A stretch of DNA of 42,567 nucleotides from Methanocorpusculum sp. UBA424 (GTDB lineage Archaea; Halobacteriota; Methanomicrobia; Methanomicrobiales; Methanocorpusculaceae): positions 56,789 to 99,355 of the forward strand of contig DAHC01000006.1 in the NCBI GenBank assembly GCA_002498375.1, in the 5' to 3' direction. The notes under the pieces are model-generated. The model was not told where the DNA came from. It was given only the letters and a program-made list of their open reading frames with translations, and made no database searches. This document shows positions 14,820 to 23,414 of the stretch, piece after piece (the first letter of the stretch is position 1; each line of letters starts with the position of its first letter). The translations under genes and the position numbers were made by a program.

Positions 14820-15899
14820 TTAATTTTTGGTGATACGGATTCCTGTATTGTCGACTTTCGTGCTGACGGAAATCTCCAGACCGAGCGAATCAAGGATCGG
14901 TTTCATCTCCTGCTCGGTTTTTTCGGTAACCACGCAGATCGACGGACCAACCGAACTCATGGCGACGAACTCAAGTCCGGCCTGTCTAAGGGCATTCATG
15001 TGCTGATATATAATGAATGTGTGGTGCTGGACCTCTGCACGTTTCGAGCCGCGGAACTCGATCTCCCACATGATATCTCCCATCTTTTTAAGATCACTTT
15101 TTTCGATTGCAGGGATCATGTCCATCATGATCATGTAGGCTTTGAGTTCCCTGTCGCGGTAGTCAAGGGTTCGTGCCCGGTTCATGAGAAGGGAGAACTC
15201 CTCAAGACCTGCGTTGTCATCTTCGGCATGGATGTTCGGCGTGATGATGAAGACGTTTTTATCTTCGGCGAACGGGTGCTGATATACATGGGTCAGCTGA
15301 TCGCCGAGAATATTCATGCCGCCGTAGATCGAAGTCGCTGCACCGACACCAGTCTCAAAGCCGAACGCGATCATTCCTGGTTCGTTGGTTTCCTCAACAT
15401 AGTTATGACCGATAAGTCTGCGGATGGTATCATTGGTTAGCGGACGACCTGTTGCTTCATTCATTGCAGCAACGACCGCCGAGGCAGTTGTACAGGTGGA
15501 ACCGAGCCCAACGTGTTCTTTACCGTGATCCTGTGTGCTGATGATGAATCCTCCGTTATAACCAGTCACCGCTTTGAATGCGGCAACCAGATGCTCGATC
15601 AGAAGAATACGCGGGGAGTTGATGACGGTGTTTCCAGATGTACAGGACACGGTTGCATTACTGTAAATCCGTAAAGCAAATCCGAGTCCTCCCCCTCCCG
15701 GCATGCCCGGAGAGAAGCGGTTCATATCCAGCACTGATAAATGGATACGTGCAGGTACGGTGACATTGAATGATCCTTTTTGCGGAATTGGAGTTTTTAC
15801 AACAGGAATATCTGTGTAAATGTGTTCTCCGGGATGGAAGGAGGTGAAGTCATACTCGACAAGATCGAGATCGCCACCTCTGATTTTCAGGATTGCCAT
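14820..15899 (-). CDS. GHMP-family protein, beta-RFAP synthase-like
   Basis: A 359-residue GHMP-kinase-fold protein. VPARIHLSVLDMN (about 48-60) is the sugar-binding start seen in beta-ribofuranosylaminobenzene-5'-phosphate synthases. PGGGGLGFAL follows, then the phosphate loop GLGSTCTTASAV, and near the end AMSSVGPSICVV. Beta-RFAP synthase condenses PRPP with 4-hydroxy/4-aminobenzoate in methanopterin synthesis, which suits a methanogen. The protein is longer at its N-terminus than usual, by about 45 residues. Another GHMP enzyme with an aromatic or sugar substrate is the alternative. Confidence 0.7.
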   Translation of the reverse strand: MAILKIRGGDLDLVEYDFTSFHPGEHIYTDIPVVKTPIPQKGSFNVTVPARIHLSVLDMNRFSPGMPGGGGLGFALRIYSNATVSCTSGNTVINSPRILLIEHLVAAFKAVTGYNGGFIISTQDHGKEHVGLGSTCTTASAVVAAMNEATGRPLTNDTIRRLIGHNYVEETNEPGMIAFGFETGVGAATSIYGGMNILGDQLTHVYQHPFAEDKNVFIITPNIHAEDDNAGLEEFSLLMNRARTLDYRDRELKAYMIMMDMIPAIEKSDLKKMGDIMWEIEFRGSKRAEVQHHTFIIYQHMNALRQAGLEFVAMSSVGPSICVVTEKTEQEMKPILDSLGLEISVSTKVDNTGIRITKN

Positions 15900-15994
15900 G
15901 GATGTTCGTCGTTAGATGATGCCGGAGAGATAATAATAGTTTTCATGCACGAGATGAGCTGAATAGGAGTTGTTTGAAAACATAGTGTTATATA

Positions 15995-16011
15995 GCATCA
16001 TATGGTTTATT
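15995..16011 (+). repeat. Inverted repeat, left arm, flanking the Xer locus
   Basis: GCATCATATGGTTTATT is the exact reverse complement of 17908-17924. Similarity continues beyond the 17 bases on both sides with mismatches (TAT before; CAT and TGT after). The arm lies about 95 bases before the start of the leftward GHMP gene. Confidence 0.8.
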
Positions 16012-16839
16012 ACATATGTCAAAAAGGTTTGTTCAAGTGTAACTGCAGAGAGAAAACAAAAAAAACGCACACGATTTTTCCCGGCATCTGAAAAATGCAG
16101 ACAAAAATAGTAAGCAAAACACATGTGTGTAGAGAAGAACTACCGAATCGTCGGCAGCACCCTATACCAAAGGGAGTCATACCGTATTTCGTTCTTCGAC
16201 AAATCGAGTGGAAACGTATAGGACAAATACGTCAGCCGATCCGGGAGCGTTGCGGATCATTAGCCGCTCACAAAGAAGAAGGATGTACATCCAATTAAAC
16301 AAATCCAATAACCTGTTCAGTCCTGTGTGAGTTATTTCACCCCAAAATATCGATGAAAATCAGATTATAGCCAGACGTTTAGCAATTGCATAATGTTTGA
16401 TCTATTGTTTGAATCGGCCCCATATTTGAAGAGAACTTCCAATCTTCTACATTTCAAATTATTGATGAGAAAACCATCTGTATCCATTTCCACTCAAACC
16501 ATCGACGAGTCCGTTTTTCAAACGAAACAAGGAAGGCCGAAGACATTATGGTGCCGCCCACCCTATGGCAGAAAAACTTCCGGATCGCGAAAAATACCTC
16601 TTTCATATCTTCGTTTTACGGCCCTTTCGAAACGTAGGCAATATGATCCATCATCCAAAGCATCACAACCTCTCAAAAGCCCGTTATTTCTCTAAAGCGG
16701 CATGACGAGAAAAAACGGCCCGGACGATGACTGCAAATTATGCTGAATTCCACCGAAAACCTAAAAACCCACATAATGCGTTTGATTTAGAAATTAAACT
16801 CATTTTAGGCTTATTTTTCAACACAAAAACAACAAAATT
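16012..16839. other. Gene-poor stretch left of the dif-like site
   Basis: About 830 bases with no recognisable gene. Reading frames at 16393-16695 and 16727-16906 are open but show no domain or ribosome site, and their residue makeup looks random. The part after about 16780 is AT-rich and looks like promoter DNA for the recombinase. Decayed remains of an inserted element are possible. Confidence 0.5.
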
Positions 16840-16867
16840 ATTGCGCATAATAGGTATTATGCGCAAT
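16840..16867. other. Candidate chromosomal dif site (28-bp palindrome)
   Basis: The site reads as 11-bp arm ATTGCGCATAA, 6-bp centre TAGGTA, 11-bp arm TTATGCGCAAT. The arms are exact reverse complements, and the palindrome extends 13 bp per side with a 2-nt centre. The 11-6-11 plan is that of Xer recombination sites, and the left arm closely matches the XerC arm of the E. coli dif site (GGTGCGCATAA) from memory. It lies 39 bases before the proposed start of the recombinase gene. An autoregulatory operator is the alternative. Confidence 0.65.
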
Positions 16868-16906
16868 CATTATCTACACCAAGAACCAAGAAGTAATCAG
16901 ACAAAG

Positions 16907-17821
16907 ATGGCACCCCCAAAACGAACCTTCAGCATCTGGATACCCAGGTATCTCGGCAATCTTCAGACGAAGAACTATGCAGAAAACACAATAGAAGCAT
17001 ACGGGAGGATCCTGAAACTTTTTGCACGATACGAAACCTACCTGAAGGAGACCGAAGGAGTCATGCCGACATCCAGCAAAGAACTGAATAATTTCGGGAT
17101 GGGGGCAGAGATCGAGACGAACCCGTATCAAATCGGGGACTTTTTTACCCTTCTGCGAAATGAACGACAGTTGAGCGCGGCCAGTCTGCGCCAGTACGAC
17201 TCTGCCCTCAGCTCATTTTACGCATACCTGATCAATCAGGACATCATCGAAGCAAACCCCATGACCAAAGTAGACCGGCCGAAAATCAAGGATCGGGAAC
17301 TCAAATACCTTAAGCACAATGAGGTGATGGAGTTCATCAATTCCATTGAAAATCCCCGGAATGCCCTCCTCATCAGGACGATCTACGCCACGGGAATGCG
17401 TATTTCCGAGATATGCGGACTTCTTGCAGAACACATCGACTTCGAAGAAGAAACCATCCGCGTCAGAGGAAAAGGCGGAAAGATCCGCATCGTATTCTGC
17501 GATTCAGACACGCTGAACCAAATCCGCGAGCATCTGAACGACAAAAAAAGCGGCCCGGTCTTCGAAGGAAGAAACAAAAACGCCATCTCCCCCAGAACCG
17601 TCCAGCACATCTTCAATCTGTACGCCCCGAAAGGGATCACGCCCCATAAAATCCGGCATAGTTATGCCAGCGAACTCTACAAACGTTCGCATAATCTCCG
17701 AGTCGTCCAGGAAAATCTCGGACACAACTCCATCCAGACGACGGAAATATACATCCACACCGACATCGACGAACGCAGAAAAGCCTACCGCAGCTACTTC
17801 CCTCTTGCAAACAGCGAGTAA
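16907..17821 (+). CDS. xerA: Tyrosine recombinase, XerA-like
   Basis: A site-specific recombinase of about 304 residues. The N-terminal SAM-like domain contains NYAENTIEAYGRILKLFARY. The catalytic set is visible: Arg165 in TGMRISEI, a Lys in the GKGGKIR turn, His247-x2-Arg250 in HKIRHS, His273 in LGHNSIQTTE and the nucleophile Tyr282. An open frame extends 60 codons upstream to 16727, but that part crosses the dif-like palindrome and AT-rich promoter-like DNA. I therefore start at ATG 16907, giving the usual XerA length. Archaeal XerA resolves chromosome dimers at dif. The nearby site and the flanking inverted repeat suggest this one acts locally, but a mobile-element integrase is possible. 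Confidence 0.85.
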   Translation: MAPPKRTFSIWIPRYLGNLQTKNYAENTIEAYGRILKLFARYETYLKETEGVMPTSSKELNNFGMGAEIETNPYQIGDFFTLLRNERQLSAASLRQYDSALSSFYAYLINQDIIEANPMTKVDRPKIKDRELKYLKHNEVMEFINSIENPRNALLIRTIYATGMRISEICGLLAEHIDFEEETIRVRGKGGKIRIVFCDSDTLNQIREHLNDKKSGPVFEGRNKNAISPRTVQHIFNLYAPKGITPHKIRHSYASELYKRSHNLRVVQENLGHNSIQTTEIYIHTDIDERRKAYRSYFPLANSE

Positions 17822-17907
17822 CAACCTCCTTTTTTTCTGAATACCTCCTGCGCAAAACATGACTTCACCCCCGCACCTCCACACGAACCAACCTTAAACA
17901 CACATGG

Positions 17908-17924
17908 AATAAACCATATGATGC
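17908..17924 (-). repeat. Inverted repeat, right arm, flanking the Xer locus
   Basis: AATAAACCATATGATGC is the perfect inverse of 15995-16011. It lies 84 bases after the recombinase stop and about 78 bases before the next gene, outside that gene's TATA box at 17965-17975. Confidence 0.8.
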
Positions 17925-17964
17925 GATACGAAAATGTGCCTCTGATTTCAAACCAGCAAACCCT

Positions 17965-17975
17965 AAAATATACTT
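17965..17975 (+). promoter_or_regulatory. TATA box of the DUF5806 gene
   Basis: AAAATATACTT is centred about 32 nt before the ATG at 18002, so the mRNA is probably leaderless or nearly so. No ribosome binding site precedes the ATG, which agrees. Confidence 0.55.
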
Positions 17976-18001
17976 AGCACCCCTATATTCTGATTACAGC
18001 A

Positions 18002-18607
18002 ATGGACGAATACGAACATCTCATTGAAGACACTCCTTTAGTGCAAAACGACCGCTTTGCCGAGGAAGACCGCAGTGAAGAGATCAACAAGTATCAGAAA
18101 TTCAAAAAAGTTGACGGAGCCACCTATCGAAAAGTCAACGTCTTCCTCAGAAAACGAACTTATATAACCGCCCGCGAATGGGCGATCGCACGTCTCTGTT
18201 CGGATTTCAAAACTCCTTACGGCGCAGAGATGACCTTCATTGGCGAACATCTCCCCGAGCTCTGCCCGTTCATGGAGGAGCCGTACAGCCCCCAGGCCGT
18301 TAATCAGGCACGCAACTCGTTCAAAAGAAAGGTCAGAAAATCCGGAGCGACCTTCTTCTACGGAGCGATGTGCGGATTTTTCACGCTGGATGAACTCGAC
18401 GACATCCTCTTCGAATCAAGCGAAGTCGCCAGATTCCTGCTGGAGATCGAAGGAACGTCCCTGGAAATCGACGATGAGATCGACATCGAAGACAAAATCA
18501 GCGAGATCATGCGTAAACTGGGCGAATCCGCAAACGTGCTTTTAAGCAGCAGACGCGGCGAATCCGAAAGCGATGACGAAGAAGATGAAGACGAAGACGC
18601 ACTATAA
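18002..18607 (+). CDS. Conserved archaeal protein, DUF5806 family
   Basis: A 201-residue protein matching a family shared by methanogens and haloarchaea. The conserved core runs KKVDGATYRKVNVFL, RTYITAREWAIARLCSDF, IGEHLPELCPFM, SPQAVNQARNSFKRKVRKSG and ATFFYGAMCGFFT. The N-terminus is acidic and the C-terminal 20 residues are almost all Asp/Glu/Ser. The middle looks helical and could bind nucleic acid, but no function is established. It is single-gene, ahead of glmM and on the same strand. Confidence 0.85.
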   Translation: MDEYEHLIEDTPLVQNDRFAEEDRSEEINKYQKFKKVDGATYRKVNVFLRKRTYITAREWAIARLCSDFKTPYGAEMTFIGEHLPELCPFMEEPYSPQAVNQARNSFKRKVRKSGATFFYGAMCGFFTLDELDDILFESSEVARFLLEIEGTSLEIDDEIDIEDKISEIMRKLGESANVLLSSRRGESESDDEEDEDEDAL

Positions 18608-18681
18608 TAGCTACCCCTAACTTTTTTTCTCAACCCTTATTATGAACGACCGCACATACTCTTAGACAGACGGTTGTAAAT

Positions 18682-20058
18682 ATGGCACTCGAAAAACGTG
18701 AGAAAAAATACTTTGGTACAAACGGTGTTCGCGGAGTGACCGGAGTCGATATGACGCCGGTATTCGCTCTCAGCGTCGCCGAAGCATTCGGAACGATGCT
18801 CGGAGAAGGCAAAAAGGTGGGTGTCGGCCGCGATACCAGAACATCGGGACCTGCGCTGAGTTCTGCGGTCCGTGCCGGCCTTATGGCATGCGGATGCGAC
18901 GTTGTCGACTTCGATGTGATCCCGACACCAGGCCTCCAGTACCTCGTTCTTGATCACAAACTCGACGGCGGTGTTATGATCACCGCTTCACACAACCCGC
19001 CCGAGTACAACGGCATAAAAATCATCGAAGCTGACGGCACCGAGATGGGTGACGAACGGACACTCGAACTTGAAGAAATAATGATCCAAAACGGATCGGT
19101 CGTTTCCGCATGGGACAATGTAGGCAGCTGCACGGAAGAACCAGAGGCACGTAAACTCTATATCGATACAATCGTCGCACAGTTTCCAAAAGACTGCGGC
19201 AAGGGGATAACAGTCGTCGTCGATCCAGGAAACGGTCCGGCAGCCGCTACGACCCCCGAAATCCTGCGCAGACTTGGATGTAATGTCCACACGATCAATG
19301 CCGAGTTCAACGGACTCTTCCCGGGACGGCTCCCTGAACCAAGCCCCGAAGGACTTGCAAACCTTTCAGCGATGGTCCAGGCGACCGGCGCAGCATTCGG
19401 CGTAGCTCACGACGGGGACGCGGATCGAGCGATCTTCGTTGATGAAAACGGGACCTTCATGGATGGAAACATCACGTTTGCCCTGCTCGCCTCCTACTTC
19501 TGCGAGAAAAATCCCGGAGGACTCATCGTAACTCCTGTCAGCACATCCGGCATCGTCGAAGAAGTCGGCAAAAAATACAACTGCACGACCACCTACACGG
19601 TTGTCGGAAGCATTTACGTGGCACGGACGATGCGCGAACTCATCGCGAACGGAGAAAAGGTCATCATCGGCGGTGAAGGAAACGGCGGGATCATTTATCC
19701 AAACCATCAGTTCTGCAGAGACGGCGGGATGAGCGCGGCAACGATGCTCGGATTTGTGGCCGGAAAGACCGAGCCGCTTTCAAAGCTGATCGCAGAACTT
19801 CCGTCATTCACCATGTATCAGGAGAAACGAAAAACCGCACAGGCAAAAGAGATCGTGGCCCATATGAAAACCTATTTTGCGGACTGCCCGATCGACGACC
19901 GTGACGGAATGCGGATAACACGCGGCGGGGCATGGGCTCTGATCAGACCATCCGGAACAGAACCGCTGGTCAGGGTCTTTGCCGAGTCACAGGATCCGGC
20001 TGAAGCGAAAACCCTGCTCGATGAAATTTTTGCCGAGATAAAACCCTATCTCGAATAA
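18682..20058 (+). CDS. glmM: Phosphoglucosamine mutase / phosphohexomutase
   Basis: A 458-residue alpha-phosphohexomutase. The N-terminus FGTNGVRGVTG, the phosphoserine loop TASHNPPEYNGIK (Ser103), the Mg loop DGDADR (244-249), the sugar loop GGEGNGG and the phosphate-binding RPSGTEPLVRVFAES are all intact. It interconverts 6- and 1-phosphates of glucosamine (or mannose/glucose) for surface sugar precursors. Archaeal members are hard to separate from phosphomannomutase by sequence alone. Its end overlaps the convergent NTPase gene by 13 bases. Confidence 0.92.
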   Translation: MALEKREKKYFGTNGVRGVTGVDMTPVFALSVAEAFGTMLGEGKKVGVGRDTRTSGPALSSAVRAGLMACGCDVVDFDVIPTPGLQYLVLDHKLDGGVMITASHNPPEYNGIKIIEADGTEMGDERTLELEEIMIQNGSVVSAWDNVGSCTEEPEARKLYIDTIVAQFPKDCGKGITVVVDPGNGPAAATTPEILRRLGCNVHTINAEFNGLFPGRLPEPSPEGLANLSAMVQATGAAFGVAHDGDADRAIFVDENGTFMDGNITFALLASYFCEKNPGGLIVTPVSTSGIVEEVGKKYNCTTTYTVVGSIYVARTMRELIANGEKVIIGGEGNGGIIYPNHQFCRDGGMSAATMLGFVAGKTEPLSKLIAELPSFTMYQEKRKTAQAKEIVAHMKTYFADCPIDDRDGMRITRGGAWALIRPSGTEPLVRVFAESQDPAEAKTLLDEIFAEIKPYLE

Positions 20059-20570
20059 CTTTTTTTGACGTCTGCAAGAACCTGCGCGAAAATCTCTTCA
20101 CGATTTCCCCTGGTCACGACAATCACATTCACATTCGGATGTGACCGGACTTTATCCAGAAACGGTGTCTGCATATTCCTGACGACGCCGAGTATCGGAA
20201 CGGATCCGTTCAGGGCAGATAAAACTGCATCCTGAAATCCTGCAGCATTCTTTTCAATGAATCCAAGCTCATCCATTATGATCAAAGGAGAAGATGAAGC
20301 CTCGGCAATCAGACGGGACCCGACCTCATCGAAAATGTCCGGGAAGGCCGTTATACCGCGGCCGGAGCCAAACCGGCGGGCAGCGATCCTGTCCGATGAC
20401 GGAGCTTCACCCATTCCTAAAAGAAAGAGATCCGCACTCCCATCCGGAAGAAGATCGCCCCAACTTGTTCGAAACCCTCCGGGACTGAGCCCGAGTTCAT
20501 GAATGACTTTTTGGATGATGGTGCTTTTTCCCACCTGAATATCGCCGGTGAGGAAAATATGACTCTGCAT
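20046..20570 (-). CDS. THEP1-type nucleoside-triphosphatase
   Basis: A 174-residue P-loop NTPase. Walker A is GDIQVGKST (residues 9-17), followed by the family's GGFRTSW, and Walker B with the DELG box is IIMDELGFIE. This is the NTPase_1/THEP1 family (also in human NTPCR), which slowly hydrolyses NTPs with unclear biological role. The length is typical. It is convergent with glmM and on the same strand as the DUF3821 gene behind it. Confidence 0.88.
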   Translation of the reverse strand: MQSHIFLTGDIQVGKSTIIQKVIHELGLSPGGFRTSWGDLLPDGSADLFLLGMGEAPSSDRIAARRFGSGRGITAFPDIFDEVGSRLIAEASSSPLIIMDELGFIEKNAAGFQDAVLSALNGSVPILGVVRNMQTPFLDKVRSHPNVNVIVVTRGNREEIFAQVLADVKKSYSR

Positions 20571-20595
20571 ATAGTAAAAAAAGGGTTACTGCGGT

Positions 20596-22215
20596 TTAGA
20601 GTTTTCGAATAACTATAACCGCAGCACCAAGAGTCAGGATCGCAATAAGAATGGAAATCGGAAGGGCAAAAACCGGGGTTTCACCTCCCTCCGGCACAAC
20701 TGTGATCGTAATATTCGTACTTGTATTCTCCACATACCTGCCGTTCGCATCATACCCTTTCACTGCATAGGTGGATGTTCCAACAGGCATGTTTGCTGTA
20801 TCCTCAGCGGTAAAGACATGACCAAACTCGTAGTTCGTATTGGCCGCCAGGTAAAGTGAACCGTCAGGATTCACAAACACCCTTGTCAAGAGACCTTCAA
20901 ACACATATTCTGCATCATCGGACGTGTAGATGAAACGCGTGATCTGATTGTCAATATTGTATCTGTATGCCGTTCCTGCGTCGGAAAGCGTCGTATCTAT
21001 CGGCCGGGTCAATCCATACAGTGCCAAATACTCGCCTCTGGTCACGGTGACTTCATACGGCGAGGTATCAACCGATTTCGTCAGATTCGGCAGAAGTGAG
21101 ATAGTGTTTTGCGGGATCGGATCCTCTGAACGGTCGGCGTGTGTATAGATCACACGGAAATCCGACGTGGAGAGATCAGGGTATGCGGTTAGCGACCCGT
21201 TCAGCGTTTTCAGGGTTCCATCGTCCGCATCTATCCATGCATAGGAGATCTCCCCGGTGTCATAATAGGTATACGTCGTTTTGCCACTGTCCTCCAACCC
21301 TGCAAGAAGAATCTGAGCCAGTTCCACCTGGATCGTGGTGCTTGAACTGCCGAGATTGTACATCAGCAGAGTGTTTTCTGCATACACCGGCGTGTCAAAG
21401 ATCGTTCCTTCAAGAGCGTTAACCACCTCGATACCGTTGTTCGGCTGCCAGATGGCGGGTATCTGATAGCCGGCAGAGCCTCCGGAGATCTGGAAGTACC
21501 CGGGGAACCAGTCGATATATGACCGCAGATCATTCTGCCGTGCATAGCTGATCACATTCTCGCGATTTTGATCAGGCCGGAACATGCCAAGCGAAGCATG
21601 CGTCAGCCCAAACGAGATCGGAAGTTCAATAGAATCAACCAGCTTTCCGTTCCCGCTGATAAACCGGATATTGTTTCCGTTTTTATCCAGAACATCGACA
21701 ACGATCCGGTAAATTCCTGCAGTGAAATCCTCGGTGTACGGGATCAGTTTCCCGTTCTCATCGGCTTGACTGTACATGCCGGAACTATTCTTGGTCACAC
21801 CACCCTGAACCAGAGCAAGATAGTAACCCCACGTTTTGCTTACGAGGACCTTATTCCCCCCATTTGCAGACCCATAGGGTTCAGTGATCGCCTCCACTGC
21901 CAAGATAGCACCCCACTGCAGATTCTCAGGGACCAAACTCATATCGATCGAAGAGGACGGCGTCCCGCCGGTCGTATCGACATGGCTCTGCAGCGTTCGT
22001 ATAATCTCGCCTTCCGCGTTGTAGACCCGCACGCGGACATCTGCCGGATCCCCGGTATTTGCGAAGCTGCCGTACACATACAGATCACGCATCTCGGCAA
22101 AAGAGGTTTCATCTGCAGAAGGCTGAAGGATATCCAGCGACACCTCGCCTGCTGCCGGAATGATACACAGGGCTGCCGTCAGAATCAAAATCAAAAGAAG
22201 ATTGCTGGTTTTCAG
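20596..22215 (-). CDS. DUF3821 surface protein with signal peptide and C-terminal anchor
   Basis: An exported protein of about 539 residues, of a type common in Methanomicrobiales. A signal peptide (KTSNLLLILILTAALCIIPA, then AGE) is followed by beta-rich domains with YVYGSFANTGDPADVRVRVY, a DUF3821-type hallmark, and one C-terminal helix, ISILIAILTLGAAVIVI, before a basic end. An in-frame ATG exists at 22299, but it would put 28 poorly fitting residues before the signal. The strong ribosome site GAGGTG at 22223-22228 is 7 bases from an in-frame CTG at 22215, so I propose a CTG start. Likely an S-layer or cell-envelope component. Confidence 0.75.
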   Translation of the reverse strand: MKTSNLLLILILTAALCIIPAAGEVSLDILQPSADETSFAEMRDLYVYGSFANTGDPADVRVRVYNAEGEIIRTLQSHVDTTGGTPSSSIDMSLVPENLQWGAILAVEAITEPYGSANGGNKVLVSKTWGYYLALVQGGVTKNSSGMYSQADENGKLIPYTEDFTAGIYRIVVDVLDKNGNNIRFISGNGKLVDSIELPISFGLTHASLGMFRPDQNRENVISYARQNDLRSYIDWFPGYFQISGGSAGYQIPAIWQPNNGIEVVNALEGTIFDTPVYAENTLLMYNLGSSSTTIQVELAQILLAGLEDSGKTTYTYYDTGEISYAWIDADDGTLKTLNGSLTAYPDLSTSDFRVIYTHADRSEDPIPQNTISLLPNLTKSVDTSPYEVTVTRGEYLALYGLTRPIDTTLSDAGTAYRYNIDNQITRFIYTSDDAEYVFEGLLTRVFVNPDGSLYLAANTNYEFGHVFTAEDTANMPVGTSTYAVKGYDANGRYVENTSTNITITVVPEGGETPVFALPISILIAILTLGAAVIVIRKL

Positions 22216-22333
22216 GATAAGACACCTCAAGAGAATAAATGATACTTGTACTGATGCTGTAATTATACCTTCCGGGCGGGAAAAAGCAAATCCAGCCAAA
22301 TCCTTTATATTCTGGTCAGGTGAATCTACTTAC

Positions 22334-22588
22334 ATGGATATTTTTGCAACAGTCATTATGATCATTATTGCGGTCGTGATCTGCGCAATACTGTTTTTCA
22401 TCCTGAGAAACGGACTAAAACTCCTGATCAACGCCGTATGCGGTGTCGTTATTCTCTTTATCGTTTCCTGGCTGAATCTTGCACCGATCGGGGATCTTTC
22501 GGTCGCACAAGTGATAGTATGTGCGGTGGGAGGTATTCTCGGAGCTGCGATGCTGATCATCCTTTCGTTCTTTGGAATCGTGATTTGA
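22334..22588 (+). CDS. BofA-like small membrane protein
   Basis: An 84-residue protein with three hydrophobic stretches. The pattern FFILRNGLKLLINAVCGVV...GGILGAAMLIILSFFGI follows the BofA family (named for the Bacillus pro-sigma-K processing inhibitor), also found in methanogens, where its role is unknown. I start at ATG 22334 because AGGTGA precedes it and a TATA-like TTTATATT lies about 30 nt upstream. A longer open frame starting at 22160 would run through the divergent gene's promoter. Confidence 0.7.
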   Translation: MDIFATVIMIIIAVVICAILFFILRNGLKLLINAVCGVVILFIVSWLNLAPIGDLSVAQVIVCAVGGILGAAMLIILSFFGIVI

Positions 22589-22595
22589 ACAAACC

Positions 22596-23342
22596 TTATT
22601 TTTCGATGATGGAAACATTGAACTCGATCCGCTTTCCCGTCATCTCGATCGTGTAGTTTCCCTGTGTAAGGAAGGTTATCACATCCTTCATGCCGGTATC
22701 ATACTGGCCGGCGAATCCCTCATTTGCCACCAGGTTCCCGGATTCATCATAGATGGTTATCTCAAACCTCGCATCAGGATCGGGATAGGTCACATACACC
22801 GTTTTGTAGGTCGTATCAATGAGGATGCCTTTTTCAATGATCTCTTTGTCAACGAGTACTTTTTTGACCGTTACATCAGGAACCAAATACTCGATCACTA
22901 ATTCAGTCACCGGATAGATATTCACCGCCTTGAGAGAAGTATGCCCGGAGACCGAGTAATAGGGATAGGTAATATGATCAAAGTAAATAAGTGTAGCATT
23001 TCCAAGGACGGTCTCGGTATATACCGGCTGGAAAACAAATGACGAATCACTGATATCCCATACCTGGCCGACCGCCGAACACGGAGTAACATTTTTCGCT
23101 ATCTGAACGGAAATGGTTGGAGATGGTGTGGCCGTAATATTAAGTGTGCTTGGCTCCGGGTATCCCTGCGGAAGAAAACTGGCCGTACTCGTCATTATCA
23201 GTAAGACACCTACAAGAGCCAGCAAAACAGCGGTTAGAAGCAGAAGCATCGGCGGTGTAAAAAAACCACCCTTTCTCCTTCTTTTCCTCCGAAACGGATC
23301 ATTTATTCTTGTTTGTCCGGACCCGCCGTTCTGCTGAACCAT
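22596..23342 (-). CDS. Single-pass membrane protein, unknown function
   Basis: A 248-residue protein. A basic, Arg/Lys-rich N-terminus (RRKRRRKGG) is followed by one helix, MLLLLTAVLLALVGVLLIM (about 32-50). The rest is an extracellular beta-rich region with several Asn-x-Ser/Thr sites (NITA, NVT, NAT, NYT, NVS). Its orientation would be N-in/C-out. No family is recognised. It is on the same strand as the two RecA-like proteins upstream and converges with the BofA-like gene. Confidence 0.65.
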   Translation of the reverse strand: MVQQNGGSGQTRINDPFRRKRRRKGGFFTPPMLLLLTAVLLALVGVLLIMTSTASFLPQGYPEPSTLNITATPSPTISVQIAKNVTPCSAVGQVWDISDSSFVFQPVYTETVLGNATLIYFDHITYPYYSVSGHTSLKAVNIYPVTELVIEYLVPDVTVKKVLVDKEIIEKGILIDTTYKTVYVTYPDPDARFEITIYDESGNLVANEGFAGQYDTGMKDVITFLTQGNYTIEMTGKRIEFNVSIIEK

Positions 23343-23414
23343 ATACGATACTAAGTTGTTTCTAATGTATTATTAAGATACATCTGACGGTATGCAGCTC
23401 AAAAAAGGAGTGTT

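Noticed and set aside
16393..16695. 100-residue open frame before the recombinase
   Set aside because: No ribosome site, no domain, and composition unlike real genes here; kept only as part of a gene-poor stretch.
16727..16906. N-terminal extension of the recombinase
   Set aside because: It crosses a perfect 28-bp palindrome and AT-rich promoter-like DNA, and has no similarity to Xer N-termini; start placed at 16907.
22160..22333. Upstream extension of the BofA-like gene
   Set aside because: It overlaps the signal peptide of the divergent gene; the start at 22334 has a ribosome site and promoter.
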